Shown: positions 41,859 through 51,004, counted from the first letter of the stretch. The stretch: DNA of 64,000 nt from Pyxidicoccus parkwaysis (GCF_017301735.1 NZ_CP071090.1:5260001-5324000), one strand, 5' to 3'. Made by a program: numbers and translations. The notes: generated by a model not told the origin, from the letters alone.

Positions 41859-42676
41859 GGCACCTTCTCCAACGTGAAGGAGGTCTGAGCCAGGGTATCC
41901 GGCAGGGGAAGCGGCCGGGTGCGCGCTTCGAAGGGCTGGCGGGCGAGCACGTGCGCCGACTCCAGTACCATGGCCACGTCGAGCGGCGCGCTGGATGTCA
42001 CGAAGACGAAGCGCTCGAAGCCGGGGGCGTCGTCCAGCTCGTACGCGTGGTCCAGCGTCACGGCATCGCCCGGGTTCAACGCCGTGGAGCCGGTGAGCGT
42101 GGCCGGGTGGTGCAGCGTCACCGCGCCGCGCCCGTCCATGGACACCACCACACCGTACGGGCGGCCCGCGGAGATGTAGCTGAGCTGGAGCACGTCACCC
42201 CGGCGCGCCGTCGCGTGGTTGGTGAGGAGCTCCGGCTCCGTGGCGCCCTGCCGGTGGATGCGCAGCATGGGGTCGCCCTTGACGCCCTCATAACTGCCCC
42301 AGACAACGGGCGGGGAATCGGTCTCGAACTCACCGGTGTCCGGCACCTCCCGCTGGGTGGACAGGAACAGCAGCGCGAGCGAGGCGGCTACGGGCATGCC
42401 CAGGGACAGCCCATGCCAGCCGCCCTGCCCGGAGCGGCCGGACTCACGGGCGGCCTCGATGCGGGCGCGAGCAGCAAGGCGGCGCTCCACCTCGGCGGCC
42501 ACGGCGGCGGGCGGGTGACGCTCCAGGATGCGGCGCGAGTCCTCCTCCAGCCGGGCCAGGCGCCCCGCCCCATCCGGCTCGCGCGCCAGCCGCGCGCGGG
42601 CGTCGGCCAGGGCGTCCGGGGGCAGCTCGCCCAGGGCGACTCGCTCCAGCAACCAGTGGGGAATGCTCAGGGCCAT
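41855..42676 (-). CDS. actD: ActD-like protein
   Basis: 273 residues. Helical N-terminal cytosolic part (LLERVALGELPPDALADARARL), one TM helix (LGMPVAASLALLFLS, about 112-127) and a periplasmic domain resembling DUF4384 (GDVLQLSYISAGRPYGVVVSMDG). Related ActD-like proteins stand next to caspase genes across myxobacteria, sometimes with an ECF sigma factor; here none is adjacent. The layout recalls an anti-sigma factor but without zinc-binding residues. A 143-nt gap separates it from actC, the largest inside the operon. The stop overlaps actE. Confidence 0.75.
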   Translation of the reverse strand: MALSIPHWLLERVALGELPPDALADARARLAREPDGAGRLARLEEDSRRILERHPPAAVAAEVERRLAARARIEAARESGRSGQGGWHGLSLGMPVAASLALLFLSTQREVPDTGEFETDSPPVVWGSYEGVKGDPMLRIHRQGATEPELLTNHATARRGDVLQLSYISAGRPYGVVVSMDGRGAVTLHHPATLTGSTALNPGDAVTLDHAYELDDAPGFERFVFVTSSAPLDVAMVLESAHVLARQPFEARTRPLPLPDTLAQTSFTLEKVP

Positions 42677-42819
42677 GCTCGGGGAAGCCTCCAGCGCGGC
42701 ACGACGCGCCTCCCATCGAACACCAGCGCCCGCGGGAACTGTCACCGGATCACGCCACGCGCACGTGACGATTGCGAGTCGCAGGGGTGGGACACTGTGG
42801 GCATGCCCCGGGGCGAGGC

Positions 42820-44133
42820 TCATAGGGGCAGGCACATCAACTCTTCGTCGACGTACGCCCCGCCAATCTTCAGGGCGGCCGGCTCCACGCCGTAGGTGCG
42901 GAACCCCAGGGCGCGGTAGAGGGTCTGGGCCGGAGCGTTGCCCACCGTGACAGCGAGGGTGATGCGCTCGACGCCCGGCATCTTCCGGGCCTCCTCGAGG
43001 AGCGCGGTGATGAGCTTGCGGCCCACGCCCCGGGAGCGGGCCTCGGGCGCGACATACATCCCCCAGATGAAGGCCTTGTGGGCCGACTTCCGTCCGTCCT
43101 GCCGTTTCAGGCCCGCCATGCCCACCAGCCGCTCCCCGTCGAACGCTCCCATGACGAACTGGGAGTCCCCGCTCAGCCGCGCGCGGACCTGCTCCATCGG
43201 TCGCACCTCGTCCTCCTCGGGCGACGCGCCGAAGGCCTCCGGGTGCTCGCGCAGGGCGCGCAGGCGCAGGGCCCAGAAGACCTCGGCCTCGTCGAGGCGA
43301 AGCCGGCGGACGGTGAGCGGCGCGGGCCCGCTGGCGCGGCCCTCGGCCTCCAGCAGCGCGGTGAAGCCGGCGACGTAGTCCGGGTAGCGCAGCCACCAGC
43401 CCCGGGCCTTGAGGCGCGCGTTGGACACCGCGCGGTCGCCTCGCAGCGACTCATGGAGGCTCTCCAGCGGAACGCGCGGCGGTGACGGCAGACCCAGGCG
43501 CTCGCACAGCCAGGTGACGGTCTCTTCCTGGGACGCGGGCCGGTCATCGGCGACGCAGTAGATGGCGCTGGGCTCGCCGCGCTGGAGCGCCACGCGGATG
43601 GCCTCCACCAAATCGTCCACGTGGACGCGGGAGATGCGCCCTCCCCCGCGCTCTGGCAGCCGGATGGCCCCCGCATGCAAGCGCGCGAGCGTGCTGCGCT
43701 CAGGACCGTAGATGCCGGCGATGCGCAGCACCACCGCGCCCAGTGGAAGGAAGCGAGACTCCGCGTCGATGCGGCCGCGTGCCGAGGGCGAATTCGGCTC
43801 CACCGGCGTGTCCTCATCCACGTGGCCGCGCGCGCCACCGTAGACACCGGTGGACGACAGGTACACGAGCCGCGAAGGTGGATGCCGCGCCAGGGACTCG
43901 GCGATGCGCGCGTCCAGCCCCGCGTCCGGAGGCACGGAGACGACGACCTGCGCTCCGTCCGTCTGGGAGAGCGCGTCCTCCAGCGAGGTGACGCGGGCGC
44001 CCGCGCGCTCCAACTCCGCGCGGCGGGCGGCGTCCCGCGTGGCCGCCAGCACGTCGCGGCCCGCGCGGGCTTCAGCCACGCCGAGCCGCGTGAGCGTGTA
44101 CCCGGAGCCGAGGAGGACGAGAGGAGGCGTCAT
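42820..44133 (-). CDS. actC: ActC-like fusion of SDR-type epimerase/dehydratase and GNAT acetyltransferase
   Basis: 437 residues. The first 280 form an extended-SDR fold (LGSGYTLTRLGVAEA Rossmann start, YLSSTGVYGG, RIAGIYGPERS, RVHVDDLVEAI), close to the YeeZ-type NAD-dependent epimerases. The last 160 are a GNAT domain (MYVAPEARSRGVGRKLITALLEEARK, VGNAPAQTLYRALGF). The catalytic Tyr of the SDR part (YxxxK) is not evident, so the N-terminal domain may bind rather than convert a nucleotide sugar. In M. xanthus ActC is known as a GNAT-like protein that affects the timing of C-signal. Confidence 0.75.
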   Translation of the reverse strand: MTPPLVLLGSGYTLTRLGVAEARAGRDVLAATRDAARRAELERAGARVTSLEDALSQTDGAQVVVSVPPDAGLDARIAESLARHPPSRLVYLSSTGVYGGARGHVDEDTPVEPNSPSARGRIDAESRFLPLGAVVLRIAGIYGPERSTLARLHAGAIRLPERGGGRISRVHVDDLVEAIRVALQRGEPSAIYCVADDRPASQEETVTWLCERLGLPSPPRVPLESLHESLRGDRAVSNARLKARGWWLRYPDYVAGFTALLEAEGRASGPAPLTVRRLRLDEAEVFWALRLRALREHPEAFGASPEEDEVRPMEQVRARLSGDSQFVMGAFDGERLVGMAGLKRQDGRKSAHKAFIWGMYVAPEARSRGVGRKLITALLEEARKMPGVERITLAVTVGNAPAQTLYRALGFRTYGVEPAALKIGGAYVDEELMCLPL

Positions 44134-44187
44134 GCCCCCCGCGATAGCGGGAGCGCGGGGGGCAACGCAAGTGCGCGTGCAGGCGGA

Positions 44188-45840
44188 TTACAGCTCCGCG
44201 CTGGCACGCGGGTCGATGATTCCGCACTCCTTGATTTTGTACAGGAGCGCCTTGTAGCTGATGCGCAGCTTGGTGGCCGCGCGGCGCTTGTTCCAGGCGG
44301 TGCGCTGGAGCATGGCCAGAATCGCCTCGCGCTCGGCGAGCATGGCGGCCCGCTTGCCGATGTCCTTCAGCGACAAGTCTCCCGTCGGAGCGGGAGGCGG
44401 AGGCGGCTGCGGCACGTCGAACGGATTCATGTACCGCGGCGTCGGGATGACGGAGTTGGCCGGCTCCAGCACGGCCGGGGCCGACACCGGCACGGCGGAC
44501 GCCACCGACTGCGAAACCCCGCGCGTGGGCATCTCCAGCACCTGCACGGACGAGGACGGCGGCGCGCGCAACGGCTCCTCCTGCACGCGGCCATAGGTGC
44601 CGTCGTCACCGCCGTACGCGGTGGGCAGCGAAGGCGCGCTGGCGGGAGCACGGCCCGCGGCGCTGAGCTCGTCGAGCACCAGCGTGGCGTCCTTCAGCAC
44701 GCACAGCCGGCGCACCATGTTCTCCAGCTCGCGCACGTTGCCGGGCCAGTCGTAGTCCGCGAAGGCCTGGAGAACCTCGCGCGGCAGCTCCGACACGCCG
44801 TTGATGAAGTTGCGGCCGTACTTCTTCAGGAAGTGGTCCGTGAGCGGCACCACGTCCTCACGGCGCTCGCGCAGGGGCGGCAGGCGGATGGCCACCACGT
44901 TGAGGCGGTAGTAGAGGTCCTCGCGGAAGTTGCCCAGGGCAATCTCCTTCTCGAGGTCGCGGTTGGTGGCCACCACCACGCGGCTGTCCACGCGCACGCT
45001 CTTCTTGCCGCCGACGCGGAAGAACTCCTCGTCCTGCAGCACCTGGAGCAGCTTGGCCTGGAGGCGGATGGCCATCTCGCCAATCTCGTCCAGGAAGATG
45101 GTGCCCTGGTCCGCCAGCTCGAACTTGCCGGGCTTCTCCGCGGTGGCGCCGGTGAAGGCGCCGCGCTCGTGGCCGAACAGCTCGCTCTCCAGCAGCTCAC
45201 CGGGCAGCGCCGCGCAGTTCACCTTGATGAAGGGCTTGCCGCGCCGCTGGCTGCGCGCGTGGATTTCGCGGGCAATCACCTCCTTGCCCGTACCGGACTC
45301 GCCGAGCAGCAGCACCGGCACGTCCGTGTCGGCGATGCGCTCCACCAGCGCGCGGGCCCGGCGCATGGACGGCGACGTGGAGATGAGCACCCGCGCCGCG
45401 TCCGCCGCGGGGTCGATGATGGGTGAGGCCACGCGAGGAGGCAGCCCCGGCGCCGCGGCCTGGCGCTCCGGAGCGCGCGTGCCCAGGGCCCGGGCCAGCG
45501 CGTCCTGCAGCTCGTCGTTGCCGAAGGGCTTGGCCAGGTAGTCGCTGGCGCCCATCTTCATGGCGCGAACCGCGTCGTCCGCGCCCGCCAGCGCGCTGAG
45601 CACGATGACCGGCGCGGTGCCCCCCGCGCCCCGGTAGCGGCGCAGGACTTCCAGGCCGCTCATCTCCGGCATCACCACGTCCAGCAGCACCGCGTCGAAG
45701 GAACCTCCCGAGAGCATCTCCAGAGCCTGCGCACCGCTCGCGGCGCTGCGCACCTGGTAGCCCGCACTGCCGAGCAACTCGGACAGGAACGTGCGCACCG
45801 ACTCTTCGTCATCCACCACCAGCACCGCGATCCGATCCAT
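44188..45840 (-). CDS. actB: ActB-like sigma-54-dependent response regulator
   Basis: 550 residues. Receiver domain (about 1-120) with LVVDDEES and the phosphoacceptor LLDVVMPEMSG. AAA+ domain (about 160-395) with GESGTGKEVIARE (Walker A), GAFTGATAE (the sigma-54 contact loop), and DQGTIFLDEIGEM. Pro-rich linker, then a Fis-type helix-turn-helix (KRRAATKLRISYKALLYKI). The start used is the internal ATG (MDRIAVLVVDDEE). As an NtrC-type enhancer-binding protein it would activate sigma-54 promoters, including that of its own operon, a positive loop reported for M. xanthus act. Gap from actA 44 nt. Confidence 0.85.
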   Translation of the reverse strand: MDRIAVLVVDDEESVRTFLSELLGSAGYQVRSAASGAQALEMLSGGSFDAVLLDVVMPEMSGLEVLRRYRGAGGTAPVIVLSALAGADDAVRAMKMGASDYLAKPFGNDELQDALARALGTRAPERQAAAPGLPPRVASPIIDPAADAARVLISTSPSMRRARALVERIADTDVPVLLLGESGTGKEVIAREIHARSQRRGKPFIKVNCAALPGELLESELFGHERGAFTGATAEKPGKFELADQGTIFLDEIGEMAIRLQAKLLQVLQDEEFFRVGGKKSVRVDSRVVVATNRDLEKEIALGNFREDLYYRLNVVAIRLPPLRERREDVVPLTDHFLKKYGRNFINGVSELPREVLQAFADYDWPGNVRELENMVRRLCVLKDATLVLDELSAAGRAPASAPSLPTAYGGDDGTYGRVQEEPLRAPPSSSVQVLEMPTRGVSQSVASAVPVSAPAVLEPANSVIPTPRYMNPFDVPQPPPPPAPTGDLSLKDIGKRAAMLAEREAILAMLQRTAWNKRRAATKLRISYKALLYKIKECGIIDPRASAEL

Positions 45841-45884
45841 CCCCTCGCCTCCGCTCGCCCTGTGCATCGAACCTCCACCCATCC

Positions 45885-46838
45885 TCACACCGACAGTCGG
45901 GTCGGTCCCCCGACCGTGCGACGAAACTCGCGTGTCCGCCTCAATTCCTGGAGCGCCGCCGCCAGCAATTGCGTGGGCGTACCCACCGCGTCCGGGAAGC
46001 TCACCGCGCCCAACTCCAGCGTGGTGCGCACCACCCGGCCCTCCACCTGGAAGCGCGCCGCCTCGAAGCGCGCGCTCACCCGGGACAGCACCTCCGGCAC
46101 CGACTCCGCGGGCGTGCCCGGCAGCAGCAGCGCGAACTGGCTGTCGGCCACGCGGGCCACCGCGTCCGCCTCGCGCACCGTCTGCCCCAGCACCACCGCG
46201 CTGTACACCAGCAGGCGCTCGGCCATGCCGCGCCCGAACTCCTTGCGGAAGGGGCCGTAGCCCCCCACCTCGGCCGCCACGAGGGAGAACGTCCCGCCGT
46301 AGCGCTCCGCCCGCCGCACCTCCTGGCCGATGAGCGCCAGCAGGAAGGGCCGGTTGTAGAGCCCCGTCACCGGGTCATGCAGCGCCAGCGCCGTGCCGGA
46401 CTCCTCGCCCGCCGCCGCGCGCAGCACCGCATGCTTCAGCTTGAGCTGCGCGTGCAGCTTCATGGCCAGTTCCGCCCCGCTGCCCCCGCGCGAGACGATG
46501 TCCACGCACTGCCCCTTTTCAAGGCAGAAGCGGTACGCGTCCATGTCGTGGGAATCCACGAGGTAGAGCATGGGCACCGTGCCCCGGCTCATCTGCCGCA
46601 GCCGCCGCGCCACCTGCACCGCGCTGTAGTCCGGCGCCTGCGCGGCCAGCAGCACCGCATCCGGACGGATGACCTCGAACAGTGGCATCGCCGCGTCGAA
46701 ACGCGTCAGCGGCACCACCCGGAAGCCGGCCTCTCCCAGGAGCAGCCGGGTCCGCTCCAGGTCCTCTGCCCGCGGCTCCACCACGAGCACGGTGGGCGGC
46801 TGACCGGCCTTGCCCACCCGCTTCCGTCTCACGCCCAC
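45885..46838 (-). CDS. actA: ActA-like pseudo-receiver/degenerate GGDEF protein
   Basis: 317 residues. Residues about 15-135 have the receiver fold, but the phosphoacceptor Asp is replaced (PDAVLLAAQAP). Residues about 155-310 form a GGDEF-type domain (HDPVTGLYNRPFLLALI) whose signature loop reads VADSQF in place of GGDEF, so diguanylate cyclase activity is unlikely; c-di-GMP binding or protein contact is more plausible. The GTG start has GGGAGGGTGGAG upstream. First gene of the operon; with ActB it sets the level of C-signal in M. xanthus. Confidence 0.78.
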   Translation of the reverse strand: MGVRRKRVGKAGQPPTVLVVEPRAEDLERTRLLLGEAGFRVVPLTRFDAAMPLFEVIRPDAVLLAAQAPDYSAVQVARRLRQMSRGTVPMLYLVDSHDMDAYRFCLEKGQCVDIVSRGGSGAELAMKLHAQLKLKHAVLRAAAGEESGTALALHDPVTGLYNRPFLLALIGQEVRRAERYGGTFSLVAAEVGGYGPFRKEFGRGMAERLLVYSAVVLGQTVREADAVARVADSQFALLLPGTPAESVPEVLSRVSARFEAARFQVEGRVVRTTLELGAVSFPDAVGTPTQLLAAALQELRRTREFRRTVGGPTRLSV

Positions 46839-46961
46839 CGCTCCACCCTCCCCGACAGAATTTTATTCTTCACCGCGCCTCCGGCCCGCACCCGGATTTA
46901 CAGTCCCGAGCCCTTCCCTGACCTCTGCATCCCCCCGGATTTGCTGGGGAAGGGCACTGGA

Positions 46962-47240
46962 CTACCCATCCTGGGCAGCGGATTTAGCAATGGCTGTGCC
47001 ACTTTGTGCCTCTCGCAGGCGTGCCTCCAGCTCGGCTGGCTCCACGCGGTGCTTGAAGACGGGCACGCCATTGATGACGACGACGGGGATGTCGTAGCGC
47101 CACGCCTCGAAGGCCGCCGCGTCCTCCAGGATGGAGATGATCCGTAGCTCGAAGGGGATGCGAGCGCGCACGGACTCCACGACGGCGGCTGCCTTGTCGC
47201 AGAGCGAGCAGTTGGGTTTCGAGTAGATATCGACTCTCAT
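46962..47240 (-). CDS. Glutaredoxin-family protein
   Basis: 92 residues with the thioredoxin-fold start VDIYSKPNCSLCDKA (CxxC) and the cis-Pro strand RYDIPVVVING, typical of small DUF836/glutaredoxin-like proteins. It reduces or glutathionylates cytoplasmic targets. It is divergent from the DUF4388 gene, with 21 bp between starts. Its 3' end contains the sigma-54 promoter of the act operon. Confidence 0.85.
   Translation of the reverse strand: MRVDIYSKPNCSLCDKAAAVVESVRARIPFELRIISILEDAAAFEAWRYDIPVVVINGVPVFKHRVEPAELEARLREAQSGTAIAKSAAQDG
46987..47001 (-). promoter_or_regulatory. Sigma-54 (-24/-12) promoter of the act operon
   Basis: Minus-strand TGGCAC, AGCCA, TTGCT: a full match to TGGCAC-R-N4-TTGCW. 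It lies inside the last codons of the glutaredoxin gene; the predicted start is near 46975, leaving a leader of about 137 nt before actA. Published M. xanthus work, as I recall, shows the act promoter is read by sigma-54 and activated by ActB, with an enhancer near -120 that would here lie within the glutaredoxin coding region. Confidence 0.85.
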
Positions 47241-47261
47241 GCGGTGCAGGATGGCCGGTCC

Positions 47262-48422
47262 ATGCGTGGTCTGTCTGGTGACTTCTCGACGATGCCCCTC
47301 AAGGACCTCGTCGTCTACCTCGGGAACCGGCAAGTCACCGGTGCGCTGAAGGTGGAGCGTGGGGACGTGCGCAAGCAGCTGCAATTGCGCGACGGCCACG
47401 TGGTGAGCGCCAGCTCCAACGAGCCGCGTGAGTTCTTCGGTCAATTCCTCATCAACATGGGGCATCTGACGGAGGACCAGCTCGAGAAGGCCTTCGCGAA
47501 TCAGGCGAAGACGCGCGCCTTCCTGGGGAAGATATTGGTGACGACGGGCCTCGTCCCCGAGGCCACCGTGCGCAGCGCGCTGAGTCACAAGTTCCGGGAG
47601 ATGCTGCTGGACGCCTTCCATTGGGCGGAGGGCGAGTTCTCCTTCGAGGCGGCGGACTCGGCGCCGGAGGTGTCGGGGCTGGACGTCAGCGTGGACCTGC
47701 TGGACATCCACCGCGAGGGCGAGTTCCGCGAGACGGCCTGGCAGGCCATCCGCGCCGTCTTCCCCTCCGGGGGCATCCGACTGGCGGTGGACGAGCGCAA
47801 GCTGCCCGAGCGCAAGCCCGGCAGCATGGACGAGCGCATCGTCCAGCTCATCAAGGACGGGCTCAGCATCGACGGCATGGCGCTGGCGCTGCACGCCACG
47901 GACTTCTTCCTCTACCAGCGGCTGTACGCGCTCTACCGGCTGGACGCGGTGAAGGTATCGGAGCTGGAGCCCGAGCCCTCGCCGCCGGCCATGGTGGTGG
48001 TGGAGGACGAGGAGGACACGGGCGTCATCGGCTCGGAGACCTCGGTGGACGAGGTGCTCCAGGCGGCGCAGCTCTTCCTGGACGCGGGCAACGTGCGCGA
48101 CGCGGAGGCCCTGGCGAAGCGCGCGCACGAGATGGGGCCCTCTCCGCGCACGGCGGAGCTGCTCAAGCAGGCGCAGGAGCGGCTGGTGGTGGAGCTGCGC
48201 AGGGAGCTGGTGGACCCGCCCCGCGTGCCCGCGCTGCAGGTGGCGCCCGCGCACCTGAAGACGCTGCAGCTCTCGGCGCCGGAGCGCTACCTGCTGTCGC
48301 GCATCGACGGGCGGCGCGACGTGGCCGCCATCGTCCACGTGTCACCGCTGCAGGAGCTGGACGCCCTGAAGTTCTTCCAGGGCTTCGTGGACCGCGGGCT
48401 GGTGAAGCTCGCGCCGCGCTGA
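47262..48422 (+). CDS. DUF4388 (PATAN-like) domain protein
   Basis: 386 residues from the ATG MRGLSGDFS. The DUF4388/PATAN domain (about 1-130) is recognised by GDFSTMPLKDLVVYLGNRQVTGALKVE and GQFLINMGHLTEDQLEKA, then a helical region (ILVTTGL motif), a TPR-like segment (about 265-300) and a C-terminal winged-helix-type end (LLSRIDGRRDVAAIV). Such proteins link to two-component and motility signalling in myxobacteria. Because it is divergent from glutaredoxin by only 21 bp, its promoter must lie within that gene. Confidence 0.8.
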   Translation: MRGLSGDFSTMPLKDLVVYLGNRQVTGALKVERGDVRKQLQLRDGHVVSASSNEPREFFGQFLINMGHLTEDQLEKAFANQAKTRAFLGKILVTTGLVPEATVRSALSHKFREMLLDAFHWAEGEFSFEAADSAPEVSGLDVSVDLLDIHREGEFRETAWQAIRAVFPSGGIRLAVDERKLPERKPGSMDERIVQLIKDGLSIDGMALALHATDFFLYQRLYALYRLDAVKVSELEPEPSPPAMVVVEDEEDTGVIGSETSVDEVLQAAQLFLDAGNVRDAEALAKRAHEMGPSPRTAELLKQAQERLVVELRRELVDPPRVPALQVAPAHLKTLQLSAPERYLLSRIDGRRDVAAIVHVSPLQELDALKFFQGFVDRGLVKLAPR

Positions 48423-48508
48423 GGACCAGGCCGAGCCTCGCTCATTGCGCACGGAGCGAAGCCCTCCGGTGGGTGCTCCGGCAGGGCCTGCTTCCGGCGA
48501 ACCTGCCC

Positions 48509-49930
48509 TCAGTGCTTCCCAGCGGCGGACGCCGGAGCCGTCATCTCCACCGGCGGGGGGACGCGCAGCAGGCCCAGGCGCAGGGCCTCGCGGCCGAGCC
48601 ACGCGCCACGGATGCGCCACTTCGGGTCATTGACGATGACGGCGGCCACGGCGATGCGCGGGTTGTCCTTGGGCGCGAAGCCCACGAACCACGAGTAGTC
48701 GCGGAAGGGATTGCGGTCCGCCAGCGTGCCCGTCTTGCCCACGGCGCCGTCCACGCGGAAGGCGCGCTCGCGGAACACGCCGCGCGCGGTGCCGTGGGTG
48801 ACGGTCTCCTCCATCATCGCCGTGAGGTCCTTCGCCTCCTCGGGGGTGATGACGGGCTCGCCCTCGGGGGGCAGCAGCGGGCCGGCCTCTGGCTCCACGA
48901 GCACGGGGTCCACCCAGCGGCCGTTGTTGGCCGCCACGGACGCCATCAGCGCGCCGTGCAGCGGGGACAGGTACACGTCGCCGAAGCCCGCGCCGGTGTT
49001 GGCCAGACCGAAGGGCTCCTCCGGAATGGCGGCGAGCGACACGTCCATGGGGATGGGGAAGTTGATTTCGCGGTTGAAGCGGAAGCGGGCCGCCATGCGG
49101 CGCAGCGCGTCCACGCTGAGGTGCTTGTTCGTCAGCTTGGCGAAGATGACGTTGGCGCTCTTGCCCATGGCCAGCGCCAGCGACATGCAGGCGCCGTCGC
49201 GCTCGGTGTCCTCCAGGTGCTTCTCGGACAGCCGGCGCTTGCCGCCGTGGAAGCACTCCTCCACGGTGGGGGGCACGCCCGCCTCGAGCAGCGCGCTGCC
49301 GGTGACAATCTTGAAGATGCTCGCCGCGGGGAACACGGCGCGCACGGGCAGGCCGCGCATCTCCGGCTGCGCGGCGGAGTGCTCGGCCAGCGCCAGCACG
49401 CGGCCCGTGGACGGCTCCAGCACCACGGCGGCGGCATACGGCGTGCCGTAGTCGCGCATGATGTTCGTCAGCTGCGTCTGGAGCAGCGGGTCGATGGTGA
49501 GGACCTGCTTGTGGCCGTTCTTCTCCTTCACCACCAGCCGCTCACCCTCCAGCTTCGCGCGGGCCAGCAGGTCCGCGGTGCGGGACAGCGGCTGCAGCTT
49601 GGCGATGGGGGGCGCCGACTCGCGCGAGGGCACCGGCACCGGAGGCACCAGGCCCGGCTCCGCGGCCAGACTCGCGAGCCCGCCGTCCGGTGACGCACCT
49701 CCGAGCACCGCGGCGCTCGCCGTGGCGAGGGACTCCGGAGTGCCGGCGTCGGTGGAGACATTCGCTGTCGCGTCAACGGGCTGACCCGCCCCACCCTGAC
49801 CTGCGTCTGTGCTGGAATTGACCGCTGTCCCCTGCGTGGGTGTGTCGTCCTGGCGTGGCGCATTGGCGCCCAGCAGGAGTGCGAAGGGGAACAGCGCTGC
49901 GGCGGACAGGAGACGGCGGCGGATCGTCAT
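48509..49930 (-). CDS. Penicillin-binding protein, transpeptidase type
   Basis: 473 residues. Signal anchor (LLSAAALFPFALLLGA), a disordered region rich in Ala/Thr/Asp (about 25-130), then a transpeptidase domain with AASIFKIVTG (active Ser in SxxK), KSANVIF (SxN) and VGKTGTLADRN (KTG). No dimerisation domain of the FtsI kind is apparent, so it may be a monofunctional or beta-lactamase-like enzyme. It crosslinks peptidoglycan in the periplasm. Confidence 0.88.
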   Translation of the reverse strand: MTIRRRLLSAAALFPFALLLGANAPRQDDTPTQGTAVNSSTDAGQGGAGQPVDATANVSTDAGTPESLATASAAVLGGASPDGGLASLAAEPGLVPPVPVPSRESAPPIAKLQPLSRTADLLARAKLEGERLVVKEKNGHKQVLTIDPLLQTQLTNIMRDYGTPYAAAVVLEPSTGRVLALAEHSAAQPEMRGLPVRAVFPAASIFKIVTGSALLEAGVPPTVEECFHGGKRRLSEKHLEDTERDGACMSLALAMGKSANVIFAKLTNKHLSVDALRRMAARFRFNREINFPIPMDVSLAAIPEEPFGLANTGAGFGDVYLSPLHGALMASVAANNGRWVDPVLVEPEAGPLLPPEGEPVITPEEAKDLTAMMEETVTHGTARGVFRERAFRVDGAVGKTGTLADRNPFRDYSWFVGFAPKDNPRIAVAAVIVNDPKWRIRGAWLGREALRLGLLRVPPPVEMTAPASAAGKH

Positions 49931-50086
49931 TGCTGCGCAGAGGCTCCAGGGGGGCTCCGAAGAGGCGAGTCTGACTCGCCCCCGGAGATGAGCTGAGCGC
50001 GAACTCTACCGACTGTCGGCGCGCTGTCCATTGACGCTTCCTCGGTCGCTTCGTCCGGCCGCTGGCGTTAGAAACTTGGCGGACGG

Positions 50087-51004
50087 GTGCGCAACTCCGC
50101 TAGGTTCCCCCACACCTTGGACGGACTGAAAGAAACCCTGGTCATCTGGAGCGCGGAGCTGCGCCGCGCCGTGCGCAGCGGGCGCGCGGTGGTGCTGCTC
50201 GGGCTCTACAGCATGTTCTCCGCGCTGGTGTTGCTGGTGGTCGGCTGGATTGCCGGCCAGGTGCGCGAGGCGGTGAACAAGCAGTTGGAGACCGCGGGCG
50301 CCAACGCGGACGCCTCGGCGCAGGTGGCCGAGGAGATGCGCAAGGGAATGCTGGGGTTCCTCACCAGCAACGACACGGCGATGATGGAGGCGCTTGCGCA
50401 GGTGCCGCTGGAGGTCCTGCTCGTCTTCAAAATCACCCTCTTCTTCCTGCCGGCCTACGTGGCGCTGATGGGCTTCGACCAGATCAGCGGCGAAGTCGGC
50501 CCGCGCTCCATGCGCTACCTCACGGTGCGCGCGCGCCGCTCGTCGGTGCTGCTGGGCAAGTTCCTCTCGCAGGCGACGCTGCTGCTGGGCCTGGTGCTCA
50601 TCATCGACCTGGCCATCTTCATCTACGCCCGCATCGCCAACCCGGACTTCGGCTTCGGCCACGTGGTGCTCAACCTCCTCAAGTTCTGGCTGGCGGCCAT
50701 CGTCTTCTCGCTGTCCTACGTGTCGCTCACCACGCTGTGCTCCAGCCTCTTCCGCAGCCCGGCGGTGAGCCTCGTCTTCAACTTCATCGCGCTGTTCGTC
50801 TTCTGGCTGATGGACACTATTGGCCAGGCATCCGGCGAGACGGGCGCGCTGCGCTTCCTGAAGTACCTGTCGCCCTCGCACTACGCGGGTGACCTGCTGC
50901 ACCCGAAGCTGGCCGAGTTCGGCGCCAGTGGCGCCGCGTACGCGGGCTTCGCGACACTCTTCCTGCTGGGCGCCTACGCCGTCCTGCGCGCGAGGGACCT
51001 GTGA
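50087..51004 (+). CDS. ABC-2-type transporter permease
   Basis: About 305 residues with six hydrophobic segments (VVLLGLYSMFSALVLLVVGW first; VLLLGLVLIIDLAIFIY; the last ends in FLLGAYAVLRARDL). It pairs with the ATPase encoded directly downstream by a GTGA overlap at 51001-51004. The start is uncertain: a GTG at 50087 gives the length stated, and a TTG at 50117 is also possible; neither has a strong ribosome site. It exports an unknown substrate. Confidence 0.82.
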   Translation: MRNSARFPHTLDGLKETLVIWSAELRRAVRSGRAVVLLGLYSMFSALVLLVVGWIAGQVREAVNKQLETAGANADASAQVAEEMRKGMLGFLTSNDTAMMEALAQVPLEVLLVFKITLFFLPAYVALMGFDQISGEVGPRSMRYLTVRARRSSVLLGKFLSQATLLLGLVLIIDLAIFIYARIANPDFGFGHVVLNLLKFWLAAIVFSLSYVSLTTLCSSLFRSPAVSLVFNFIALFVFWLMDTIGQASGETGALRFLKYLSPSHYAGDLLHPKLAEFGASGAAYAGFATLFLLGAYAVLRARDL

